Shown: positions 1 to 5,516 of the stretch, piece after piece | Position numbering within the stretch: position 1 is the stretch's first letter | Layout: each line of letters begins with the position of its first letter | Assembly: GCA_029776465.1 (NCBI GenBank) | Contig: JAKOTC010000243.1 | Location: 1-9,015, forward strand | DNA length: 9,015 nucleotides | Direction: 5' to 3' | From: Bacillota bacterium | GTDB taxonomy: Bacteria > Bacillota > Clostridia > Oscillospirales > JAKOTC01 | Notes under the pieces: model-generated | The model's input: the letters and a program-made list of their open reading frames with translations, nothing else | Database searches by the model: none | What the model was told of the DNA's origin: nothing | Position numbers and translations under genes: made by a program

Positions 1-396
1 CACCACCTGATGGGTATAGCCCATTTTGTGGGGAAAGATCAGGATTCCGAGGCTTCGCGCCTCATCTTCGGTGTATTCCAGGACCAATAGATCCATAGAG
101 TCCTGAGGATTGGACAGCTTGACCTGCTCATAAAATCGGTTGGATATCTGGATGGAAAAATCAATAAAGGCGGTTTCGTTTTCGGCGTTTTGCAGATAGT
201 CATTTAAAATCGGGAAAAAGCAGCTTTCCTCTATAAAGGTTCCCTGCTTCTGAGCGGGGTCCTCTAAAACCTTTTCCAGATGTCTTTCCAGATAGTCATA
301 GATGCCGGCAGCTTCCAGGTCCATCTCCTGCTGGGAGAATACGCTGACCCCGGAGTTGAAGTCTAGAATATGTAAAATCGCTTTTGTAATCAACAT
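1..396 (-). CDS. Nucleoid-associated protein, NA37/YejK-like family (partial, N-terminal 132 residues)
   Basis: This is the N-terminal part of a minus-strand gene that continues beyond the left edge. The start ATG is at 396-394 and the frame stays open to base 1. The protein begins MLITKAILHILDFNSGVSVF, which I recognise as the opening of the clostridial NA37 (YejK/NdpA-like) nucleoid-associated family. Members are usually about 330 residues, so roughly 200 residues lie outside the window. Proteins of this family associate with the bacterial nucleoid, but their exact role in Firmicutes is poorly defined. The start is supported by a purine-rich AAGAGAG stretch about 8 bases upstream and by an extended -10 promoter further upstream. 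It is transcribed separately from the QueG-like gene, because a strong terminator lies between them. Family assignment rests on recognising the N-terminus; no catalytic motif is expected. Confidence 0.8.
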   Translation of the reverse strand, partial: MLITKAILHILDFNSGVSVFSQQEMDLEAAGIYDYLERHLEKVLEDPAQKQGTFIEESCFFPILNDYLQNAENETAFIDFSIQISNRFYEQVKLSNPQDSMDLLVLEYTEDEARSLGILIFPHKMGYTHQVV

Positions 397-441
397 AGTA
401 AACGCTCTCTTATCTTTTGTTTTTTGCCGTGATGAGTGTAT

Positions 442-470
442 ATTATAGCATAAATTTTCCGATGTTTCTA
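442..470 (-). promoter_or_regulatory. Extended -10 promoter for the NA37-like gene
   Basis: On the minus strand the -10 box is TATAAT (447-442), preceded by TG at the extended -10 position (TGCTATAAT). A 17-base spacer separates it from a weaker -35 box, TAGAAA (470-465), which matches 4 of 6 consensus bases. The predicted transcription start would leave a leader of about 40 bases before the ATG at 396. Confidence 0.65.
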
Positions 471-492
471 TGACTGCGGATAAAAACTGCGC

Positions 493-523
493 AAAACCCT
501 CCCGGTCAACATAACCGGGAGGG
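493..523 (-). terminator. Intrinsic terminator after the hydrogenase/QueG-like operon
   Basis: A perfect 10-bp stem pairs CCCTCCCGGT (497-506) with ACCGGGAGGG (514-523) around a 7-base loop. Read on the minus strand it is followed by TTTT and, after GCGCAG, by another T run. It lies 45 bases past the stop codon of the QueG-like gene and just before the NA37 promoter, so it separates the two transcription units. Confidence 0.85.
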
Positions 524-567
524 CAGAAAATAAAAGTTTTTGCGGAGTTTTTTACAAAAAGCGACCG

Positions 568-1251
568 TTATTTACCGTGTTGAGAATAGGGGCAAACTCT
601 CACGCAAATCCCGCAGACGGCGCCCCGGCCGATTTTCATGAAATGCTGGCGCATATAGGCGTTGCATCCTTCGGCATCAAACATTTCCTCCCGGGAGATT
701 CCTTCCCCCCACTCCACACCCTTGATGGCCTGGGCGGGGCAGGCTTTGACACAGAGGTCACATTCCTGGCAGGCAGAGAAAGTGGAAGGGGCGGAAACCG
801 GCAGGGGACAGTCGGTAAACAGGGTGCCCAGCCGAACCCGGGGACCGTGGACGGGGTGGATAAACAGGGTGCTTTTGCCCACTCGGCCCAGACCCGCCAG
901 GACGGCGGCTTTTTTATGGGAATACCGCCCTTCATGGGTGCGTTCCCCTCCCACGGGATTGGACTGAGAAGCCGCGATGGGAATATATCGAAACCCTTCC
1001 TGCTGTAACAGGAGCCCTGCCTGCAGGAGCAACCGGTCAATAGCCGCATTCACGGTGCGGTAATGGTGAAAATATGTATAGGTGGGGCCGTTTTCAATCT
1101 CCTCGATCACCGCATCCGATAGGGGTAATACGATGGAGAGGGCATAGGGAAGCCCGGCCGGACCGTCCTCCACCCGGGCAAACCCCACATCACAGGCTCC
1201 GCCGCTTTTGAGAAGCTTTTCAAGTTGCTGACTGATGTTTTCCAAACTCAT
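568..1251 (-). CDS. QueG-like protein with two [4Fe-4S] cluster motifs (double-cluster binding domain)
   Basis: The 227-residue protein starts MSLENISQQLEKLL. Its C-terminal half carries two ferredoxin-like cysteine sets: C161-x2-C164-x2-C167-x3-C171-P, and C196 followed by C213-x2-C216-x3-C220-P. This arrangement, with the AGLGRVGKSTL stretch at 119-129, is typical of the epoxyqueuosine reductase (QueG) iron-sulfur module. QueG itself is a longer cobalamin enzyme of about 300-400 residues. I do not see its conserved catalytic Asp in the segment before AGLG, which here reads YSHKKAAVL. It is therefore best called a QueG-like electron-transfer or reductase protein of unknown substrate. It lies 50 bases downstream of the hydrogenase-like gene, so the two are probably co-transcribed and may exchange electrons (inference). 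The start is uncertain: an in-frame ATG at 1290 would add 13 residues, but family members usually begin near the chosen site. The AAAGGTGG upstream sits 15 bases from it, further than usual. Confidence 0.85.
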   Translation of the reverse strand: MSLENISQQLEKLLKSGGACDVGFARVEDGPAGLPYALSIVLPLSDAVIEEIENGPTYTYFHHYRTVNAAIDRLLLQAGLLLQQEGFRYIPIAASQSNPVGGERTHEGRYSHKKAAVLAGLGRVGKSTLFIHPVHGPRVRLGTLFTDCPLPVSAPSTFSACQECDLCVKACPAQAIKGVEWGEGISREEMFDAEGCNAYMRQHFMKIGRGAVCGICVRVCPYSQHGK

Positions 1252-1301
1252 GATAAATCCATTCTGCCACCTTTCATGGCCTAATAGCATTAACAAATCG
1301 G

Positions 1302-2549
1302 TTAAAATTCCCGAGTGAAAATCTTGCTGTGTTCAATCAGGCTTTCAACCGTGTCAAAACCCAAACGGTGGAGAAGCTCGATCACATAGGGGTTGTCAAT
1401 AGGAGTGGGATAGAGGGCGGTATCGCCATAGGTCTTCACATTTTTTCGCCCATCCTCCTTGGGGATTAAGGCCTTGGGTCCCCCAACGCATCCGCCTACA
1501 CAACCCATTCCCTCGATGAAGTTGGCGCTGATTTTGCCTGACAGAATATCATTCAGCATAGCACGGCAGGCCGGAACACCGTCCGCCTGAGCGGCTTTCA
1601 CGGTGATCTTTCGGTGGGGGTTCAGGCGCTTAAGGGTGGATTGGACTGCTTCGCTGACTCCGCCGGTGGTGGCGTAAATGCGCCCCGCCCGGGAGGAATG
1701 GTCCCGCTCGTCCTCTTCCAGCTGAGCCGGGTCAATGCCGGCAAACTCAAAAATATCCCGAACCTCCTGGAAGGTCAGCACAAAATCAGTAGAATCGGCG
1801 ATATCCTTTTCCCTTGCCTCTGCCTTTTTGGCCAGACAGGGCCCAATGAAAACGGTGATCGCGTCGGGATGAAGGGCTTTGATGGACCGGCCACAGGCCA
1901 CCATAGGGGATACCGCCGGGGGCACATGGCTGATCAGGTCTTTATACACCTTGCGAATCATGGCGATCCAAAGGGGACAGCAGCAGCTGGTCAGCTGAAA
2001 ATCCTCCTCGCGGAGAATGTTTTTGTCAAATTCCAGCGCTTCCTTCAGGGTCAGGATATCCGCAAAGAGAGCCACTTCCAGCATACCGGTAAAACCGATC
2101 TGCTTGAAGGCAGTGCGGAGCTTGCCGGGAGTTACATCCTCGGAAAACTGGTTGATAAAGGCGGGGGCGATCATGGCGTAGACCGGCGCCTTGGCGTTAT
2201 GGATAGCTTCCAGGGTGGGCAGAATATCCTTGCTTTCGGTCAGCTTTTTGGCCCTGCACTGTTCCACACAGTCGCCGCACCCGGTGCAAGCTTCCGGATC
2301 GATGGACAGATTGCCCCGTTCATCCCGGTACATGGCATCGAAGAGGCAGGTAACCGAGCATTTGTGACCCTCCTGGGAACAAGCGCAATCTCCAATGCGG
2401 AGAACCGGCGAATAATCCTTGGGATTTAAAAGGCAGTCAAGATGGTGGGGGTCATAATCATCCAGATTGTTAAGTTCATTTTTTAAATCGCCTGTAACGG
2501 ATGCTTTTACCAATCGTTTATAGAGTTCGTCGAATGTAAGCATAATCAT
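1302..2549 (-). CDS. [FeFe]-hydrogenase-like H-cluster protein with two N-terminal 4Fe-4S sites
   Basis: The 415-residue protein has an N-terminal cysteine set C55-x-C57-x6-C64-x3-C68 and a ferredoxin set C88-x2-C91-x2-C94-x3-C98. The catalytic domain follows. All three H-cluster loops are present: L1 TSCCCPLW (187-194), L2 IGPCLAKKAEA (Cys238) and L3 EGMGCVGGCVGG (Cys350 and Cys354). It should bind an H-cluster and handle H2/protons with electrons passed through the Fe-S sites. L1 has three consecutive cysteines rather than the TSCCP of classical enzymes, and L2 has Gly-Pro-Cys rather than Met-Pro-Cys. These suggest one of the less characterised clostridial groups (B- or D-like), whose physiological role, catalytic or sensory, is unsettled. 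The start at 2549 follows AAAGGGCAGGAT; an ATG two codons on (2543) is equally possible. A promoter lies about 100 bases upstream, and the QueG-like gene follows after 50 bases. Confidence 0.9.
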   Translation of the reverse strand: MIMLTFDELYKRLVKASVTGDLKNELNNLDDYDPHHLDCLLNPKDYSPVLRIGDCACSQEGHKCSVTCLFDAMYRDERGNLSIDPEACTGCGDCVEQCRAKKLTESKDILPTLEAIHNAKAPVYAMIAPAFINQFSEDVTPGKLRTAFKQIGFTGMLEVALFADILTLKEALEFDKNILREEDFQLTSCCCPLWIAMIRKVYKDLISHVPPAVSPMVACGRSIKALHPDAITVFIGPCLAKKAEAREKDIADSTDFVLTFQEVRDIFEFAGIDPAQLEEDERDHSSRAGRIYATTGGVSEAVQSTLKRLNPHRKITVKAAQADGVPACRAMLNDILSGKISANFIEGMGCVGGCVGGPKALIPKEDGRKNVKTYGDTALYPTPIDNPYVIELLHRLGFDTVESLIEHSKIFTREF

Positions 2550-2651
2550 ATCCTGCCCTTTCACCTTAAAATGTAAGCAAAATCCCTGCAATGGCATCCG
2601 GCCTGTCCTCACATGGGGAAGGCGGGAAATGTCAAAAATAACATTGTCTAT

Positions 2652-2680
2652 ACTATACCACAAACCTTTTTTATACGCAA
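2652..2680 (-). promoter_or_regulatory. Extended -10 promoter for the hydrogenase/QueG-like operon
   Basis: On the minus strand the -10 box is TATAGT (2657-2652), with TG at the extended position (TGGTATAGT). A 17-base spacer leads to TTGCGT (2680-2675) as a weak -35 box. The leader before the ATG at 2549 would be about 95 bases. The placement between the preceding terminator and the gene supports it. Confidence 0.6.
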
Positions 2681-2702
2681 CGAGAATCCCGGCCGGCAGG
2701 AG

Positions 2703-2727
2703 AAAAACCGGCCGCTGCCGACCGGTT
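2703..2727 (-). terminator. Intrinsic terminator of the 83-residue protein gene
   Basis: On the minus strand a 9-bp stem pairs AACCGGTCG (2727-2719) with CGGCCGGTT (2714-2706) around a GCAG tetraloop, with one G-T pair. A run of five T follows directly (2707-2703, the first two shared with the stem). It sits 29 bases past the stop codon and just upstream of the hydrogenase promoter. Confidence 0.8.
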
Positions 2728-2755
2728 ATAGAAAAATTTGAATAACATGCTTTGG

Positions 2756-3007
2756 CTATGAATAGGAATCCGAACCTCTTGCAATGTCCAGGTTTTCTGC
2801 GGTGGTGAAGCGTCTTTCCTGCATTCCTGTGGCATCTTTAAGAAGACGCTGTTGGGGAGGCGGTTCGGGATGATATTCACCAAATCTATTGACGACCCGT
2901 TCCCGGGTGAAGGGTGTGAGGCTGCCTTCCTTGAGATTATATTTTCGAACGACCTCTTCCGGCAGCTGAACCAGACCTTTTGGGGTTTTAATATAAAGCT
3001 CTTCCAT
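2756..3007 (-). CDS. Uncharacterised 83-residue protein
   Basis: I do not recognise a named family with certainty. The protein starts MEELYIKTPKGLVQLPEEVV. It has a compact, mixed N-terminal half to about residue 37 (ending TPFTRERVV), a Pro/Glu/Gln-rich middle (HPEPPPQQRL) and a C-terminus containing FTTAENLDIARGSDS. There is no signal peptide, membrane segment or cysteine motif. The N-terminal pattern of a short strand, then LPEEVVRKYNLKEG, faintly recalls swapped-hairpin AbrB-like or small regulatory proteins, but that is only an impression. The gene is convincing because it has an excellent ribosome binding site 5 bases from the ATG, a plausible promoter and its own terminator. It lies between the CoA-disulfide reductase and hydrogenase units on the same strand but appears to be transcribed alone. 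No function is proposed. Confidence 0.75.
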   Translation of the reverse strand: MEELYIKTPKGLVQLPEEVVRKYNLKEGSLTPFTRERVVNRFGEYHPEPPPQQRLLKDATGMQERRFTTAENLDIARGSDSYS

Positions 3008-3012
3008 ATTGG

Positions 3013-3022
3013 CTCCTCCTTT
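3013..3022 (-). promoter_or_regulatory. Strong ribosome binding site fixing the start of the 83-residue gene
   Basis: On the minus strand AAAGGAGGAG ends 5 bases before the ATG at 3007. It is close to the full anti-Shine-Dalgarno complement. It selects this frame over the longer overlapping reading frame on the same strand (3057-2671), which has no comparable site. Confidence 0.85.
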
Positions 3023-3062
3023 CCCCTGAAATGCTGATGATATTCAGCCGTTTTCAAATTTT

Positions 3063-3092
3063 ATTATTGACATATACAATGAATAAATTCAA
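3063..3092 (-). promoter_or_regulatory. Candidate promoter for the 83-residue gene
   Basis: On the minus strand TTGAAT (3092-3087) and AATAAT (3068-3063) are separated by 18 bases, in an AT-rich stretch about 55 bases upstream of the start codon. The match is moderate. A palindrome AATGATCATT (3093-3102) abuts the -35 box and could be an operator, but palindromes of this length also occur by chance. Confidence 0.4.
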
Positions 3093-3100
3093 AATGATCA

Positions 3101-3241
3101 TTGCCGATCGTTGACATCTTCATAAAAAAGACTATCAATGTTTTTGACCTGGTGGCGCTGAAAGCGGTCAGCCCCGAGCAAAGCCGCCTCCATTCCTCTC
3201 TGCGGGAGTATCAGGAATGGCAAAAGGCCGGGATCGTCTAA
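3101..3241 (+). pseudogene. Possible 3' remnant of a lost gene
   Basis: Within the 324-base gap between genes, a plus-strand frame ends in TAA at 3239-3241. From about 3134 it encodes INVFDLVALKAVSPEQSRL followed by HSSLREYQEWQKAGIV. The amino acid composition and GC-rich third positions resemble the real genes nearby, unlike the AT-rich flanks. No start codon with a ribosome binding site serves this frame, which closes upstream at a TGA (3095-3097). A terminator hairpin follows about 40 bases later, as expected downstream of a real gene. I interpret it as the surviving C-terminal end of a deleted gene. It could also be a chance open stretch. I cannot name the parent protein. Confidence 0.35.
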
Positions 3242-3278
3242 TCAGTTTTTAAATGCCGCTTAAATTATCTTAAACATC

Positions 3279-3314
3279 AACACCCGGCAAAGATGAATCC
3301 GCCGGGTGTTTTAT
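3279..3314. terminator. Terminator hairpin between the remnant and the CoA-disulfide reductase gene
   Basis: A perfect 10-bp stem pairs AACACCCGGC (3279-3288) with GCCGGGTGTT (3301-3310) across a 12-base loop. On the plus strand it runs into GTGTTTTAT. On the minus strand it lies 22 bases past the reductase stop codon, followed by TTGATGTTTAAG. It can serve the minus-strand reductase gene and would also stop plus-strand transcription from the remnant. Confidence 0.75.
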
Positions 3315-3331
3315 GGAAAGGATTCAAAACA

Positions 3332-5047
3332 TCAGGGCTCGGGCAGCATGGTTTCGGTGTTCAGGCCGACCGAGGGCCGTTCCTTCGTTTTGTTGGCGGA
3401 CCGCTTGCCGAAGATGGATTGATACAGCCGAAAACCGCCCGACAGGTTGTAACAGTCAAACCCGTTCTGGGAGAGGATACGGCAGGCGATATAACTGCGC
3501 AGTCCGCTTTGGCAGTTTACATAGAGGGGCTTGCCGGCGGGGATTTCCCCCAACCGCTCCCGCAGGGAATCCAACGGAATATGAATGGAGCCCTCGATAG
3601 AGCCGTTGGCATATTCTTCGTCGGTGCGGACATCCAGCAGGACAACCCTGTCCCGATCGAGGCTTTCAACATCGTGCCAGTGATAAGTTTTCACCTTGCC
3701 GGTGAGGATGTTTTCCGCCACAAAGCCCGCCATATTCAGGGGGTCTTTAGCGGAAGAGTAGGGCGGAGCATAGCAGAGTTCCAGCTTGGTCAGGTCGAAA
3801 ACGGTCATCCCGGCCCGGATGGCGGTGGCCAGAACATCACAGCGCTTGTCCACTCCCTCAAAGCCCACAAACTGGCCGCCCAGAATCTTTCCGGTTTTTT
3901 TCTCGAAAATCAGCTTGATGGAGATGTTGGTCGCGTCCGGATAGTAGGAGGCGTGAGAGGCGGAATAGGTAAAGCTTTTATCATAATCAATGCCCCGAGC
4001 CTTGGCGATCCGCTCGTTGATGCCGGTGCAGGCAGCGGTCATGTCAAAGCATTTTAAAATGGCGCTGCCCTGTGTGGCGGTGTAACGGCTGTCAATGCCG
4101 CAGATTTGGTCGGCGGCAATCCGCCCCTGCTTGTTGGCCGGGCCGGCCAGCGGAACCACTCCCCGCTGTCCGGTGACGAAATCGCTTACCTCAATGGCGT
4201 CGCCCACCGCAAAGATGTCCGGGTCGCTGGTGCGCATGTCGTCCCCGGTGATGATGGCGCCCTGCGGGTTTACATCCAACCCGGCCTCTTTGGCCAGCTT
4301 GCTGTCCGGACGGACTCCTACCGCCATAATGACCATATCCGTATCCAATTCGCCCTCGTTTAACAACACATGCAGCTTGCCGTTCTTTCCGTTTTCAATG
4401 GCCTTGACCCCGTTGTTCAGCCGGAGGTCCACTCTCTTGCTTTCAATGTGCCGATGGAGGTCGCAGGCCATATCATAATCCATCGGACCCACCACATGGT
4501 CGGAAAGTTCCACAATGGTAACGGCCAGACCGGCCCGGTGCAGGTTTTCGGCCATCTCAATGCCGATATAGCCGCCCCCTACCACCACGGCTGAAGCGGG
4601 CTTATTTTCTTCCATATATTCTTTTATTTTAAGAGTGTCCGGAATATTGCGCAGGGTGAAAACCCGGGGATCCTCCATGCCGGGCAAGGGAGGGCGAACC
4701 GGCTCGGCCCCCGGGGAGAGAATCAGTTTGTCGTAATGTTCGGTGTAAACGGTTCCGCTTTTTTTATCCAGGACCTCAAGGGTTTTAGCGGCCCGGTTGA
4801 TGGAGAGCACTTCGTTGCCGGTACGGACTTCCACGCGGAATCGGTTGTAAAAGCTTTGAGGCGTTTGCAGGGTGAGAGCGGATTTTTTCTTAATGGCTCC
4901 GCCGATATAATAGGGAAGGCCGCAGTTGGCAAAGGAGATGTATTCCCCACGTTCCAGCAGAACAATTTCGGCCTTTTCATCCAGTCTGCGCAGACGGGCG
5001 GCTGCCGAAGCGCCCCCGGCCACTCCGCCGATAATCACAATTTTCAT
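3332..5047 (-). CDS. CoA-disulfide reductase with C-terminal rhodanese domain (CoADR-RHD type)
   Basis: The 571-residue flavoprotein begins with an FAD-binding fold (GGVAGGASAAAR, 7-18). It has the single active-site cysteine Cys42 in SFANCGLPYY, typical of CoA-disulfide and persulfide reductases. The NAD(P)H-binding motif GGGYIG is at 157-162 and the second FAD motif FAVGDA at 279-284. The dimerisation domain carries conserved tyrosines (YAPPYSSAKDP from Tyr426). A rhodanese domain fills about 455-545, with catalytic Cys512 in the loop CQSGLRS. Such fusions reduce CoA disulfide, CoA persulfide or polysulfide with NAD(P)H, the rhodanese Cys passing sulfane sulfur to the reductase. It is presumably cytosolic and serves thiol redox or sulfur metabolism. 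A hydrophilic tail of about 26 residues follows the rhodanese domain. AAAGGGATGGGATTGA precedes the ATG. The gene appears monocistronic, with a consensus promoter and a dyad over its -10 box. Confidence 0.93.
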   Translation of the reverse strand: MKIVIIGGVAGGASAAARLRRLDEKAEIVLLERGEYISFANCGLPYYIGGAIKKKSALTLQTPQSFYNRFRVEVRTGNEVLSINRAAKTLEVLDKKSGTVYTEHYDKLILSPGAEPVRPPLPGMEDPRVFTLRNIPDTLKIKEYMEENKPASAVVVGGGYIGIEMAENLHRAGLAVTIVELSDHVVGPMDYDMACDLHRHIESKRVDLRLNNGVKAIENGKNGKLHVLLNEGELDTDMVIMAVGVRPDSKLAKEAGLDVNPQGAIITGDDMRTSDPDIFAVGDAIEVSDFVTGQRGVVPLAGPANKQGRIAADQICGIDSRYTATQGSAILKCFDMTAACTGINERIAKARGIDYDKSFTYSASHASYYPDATNISIKLIFEKKTGKILGGQFVGFEGVDKRCDVLATAIRAGMTVFDLTKLELCYAPPYSSAKDPLNMAGFVAENILTGKVKTYHWHDVESLDRDRVVLLDVRTDEEYANGSIEGSIHIPLDSLRERLGEIPAGKPLYVNCQSGLRSYIACRILSQNGFDCYNLSGGFRLYQSIFGKRSANKTKERPSVGLNTETMLPEP

Positions 5048-5130
5048 TCAATCCCATCCCTTTCGATTTTGATTCTATAGCGGAAAACCTTTTTGTTTGA
5101 AATAAATCCCGCTTGGGATAACCATATACC

Positions 5131-5143
5131 ATACTGGCAGTAT
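5131..5143. promoter_or_regulatory. Candidate operator overlapping the CoADR-RHD -10 box
   Basis: A perfect inverted repeat, ATACTG-G-CAGTAT, covers 5 of the 6 bases of the -10 box (5139-5144) of the reductase promoter. A repressor bound here would block RNA polymerase. ArsR-type repressors commonly bind dyads with ATA/TAT ends near promoters, and sulfur genes are often under ArsR- or CsoR-type persulfide sensors. The identity of the regulator is an inference; no regulator gene is present in the window. Confidence 0.5.
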
Positions 5144-5167
5144 AATTCCAATTTGAGCCATTGTCAA
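5139..5167 (-). promoter_or_regulatory. Consensus sigma-A-type promoter of the CoADR-RHD gene
   Basis: On the minus strand TTGACA (5167-5162) and TATACT (5144-5139) are spaced by exactly 17 bases. The -35 box is perfect and the -10 matches 5 of 6 bases. The leader to the ATG at 5047 is about 85 bases. Confidence 0.85.
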
Positions 5168-5272
5168 GGCGTTGACTTTTTCAAGTGTCTGAATGTTCGG
5201 CAAAATACATAATTATTAATTGAATTAAATCGTAATGTTGTAATAGTTGATAATGAAGATTTGAAGATTGCA

Positions 5273-5302
5273 TTGACACAGCAGGTTCTAAGATATTATC
5301 AT
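5273..5302 (+). promoter_or_regulatory. Candidate distal promoter of the MutS-like pair
   Basis: A perfect TTGACA (5273-5278) is followed after 18 bases by TATCAT (5297-5302), in an AT-rich stretch. Transcription from here would include both hairpins in a leader of about 208 bases before the ATG at 5517. It competes with a second candidate at 5451-5479, and the sequence alone does not decide between them. Confidence 0.45.
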
Positions 5303-5347
5303 AGAATAAAGTAAATGTTTTATTCAGATATTGGTAAGTTGATGAGC

Positions 5348-5389
5348 TCTGCCGATTCCGCTCATGGGTTGTAAGAAGCGGAGAGCAGA
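5348..5389 (+). other. Hairpin 1 upstream of the MutS-like pair
   Basis: TCTGC (5348-5352) pairs with GCAGA (5385-5389). Inside it, TCCGCT (5357-5362) pairs with AGCGGA (5377-5382), closing a 14-base loop. A 4-base against 2-base internal loop separates the two helices. No T run follows, so it is not an ordinary terminator. It matches no riboswitch class I recognise. Confidence 0.45.
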
Positions 5390-5403
5390 TTGGGGTTGTT
5401 TCC

Positions 5404-5450
5404 ATGATTCTGGCCGACGCCCATTTTTCTCGGGCGTCGTGCGAAATCAT
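5404..5450 (+). other. Hairpin 2 upstream of the MutS-like pair
   Basis: An 8-bp GC-rich helix pairs CGACGCCC (5415-5422) with GGGCGTCG (5432-5439) around a 9-base loop. It is extended by ATGATT (5404-5409) pairing with AATCAT (5445-5450). A symmetric 5-by-5 internal loop (CTGGC / TGCGA) lies between the helices. Neither strand has a T tract after it. It could be a regulatory RNA element if the distal promoter is used, or a DNA dyad directly upstream of the proximal promoter. Confidence 0.55.
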
Positions 5451-5479
5451 TTGACATCAGCAGAATAGCTGAAGATAAA
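5451..5479 (+). promoter_or_regulatory. Candidate proximal promoter of the MutS-like pair
   Basis: A perfect TTGACA (5451-5456) begins immediately after hairpin 2. A 17-base spacer leads to GATAAA (5474-5479), a 4 of 6 match. This would leave a short leader of about 30 bases before the ATG. Confidence 0.5.
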
Positions 5480-5516
5480 AGAATGGACAGACGGATCTGA
5501 TGGGAGGAGCATCTAT

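Noticed and set aside
2671..3057. Longer minus-strand frame of 128 residues overlapping the 83-residue gene
   Set aside because: It has no good ribosome binding site, runs through the terminator hairpin, and its sequence looks like an out-of-frame shadow.
3111..3138. Plus-strand TTGACA ... TATCAA promoter-like pair inside the remnant frame
   Set aside because: The -10 match is only 4 of 6 and no gene follows it; a chance TTGACA in AT-rich DNA is likely.
3293..4057. Long plus-strand open frames opposite the CoADR-RHD gene, and similar ones opposite the hydrogenase-like gene (1614-2429)
   Set aside because: These are antisense shadows of strongly supported genes; the products match no family and have no credible start signals.
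5181..5450. Minus-strand 89-residue open frame in the divergent intergenic region
   Set aside because: No ribosome binding site, low-complexity composition, and it overlaps the hairpins and plus-strand promoter elements.
5337..5455. Hammerhead-like bases (TTGATGAG ... GCGAAATC ... GACATC) in the leader
   Set aside because: The conserved C of the CUGAUGA core is T here and the required three-stem arrangement does not form.
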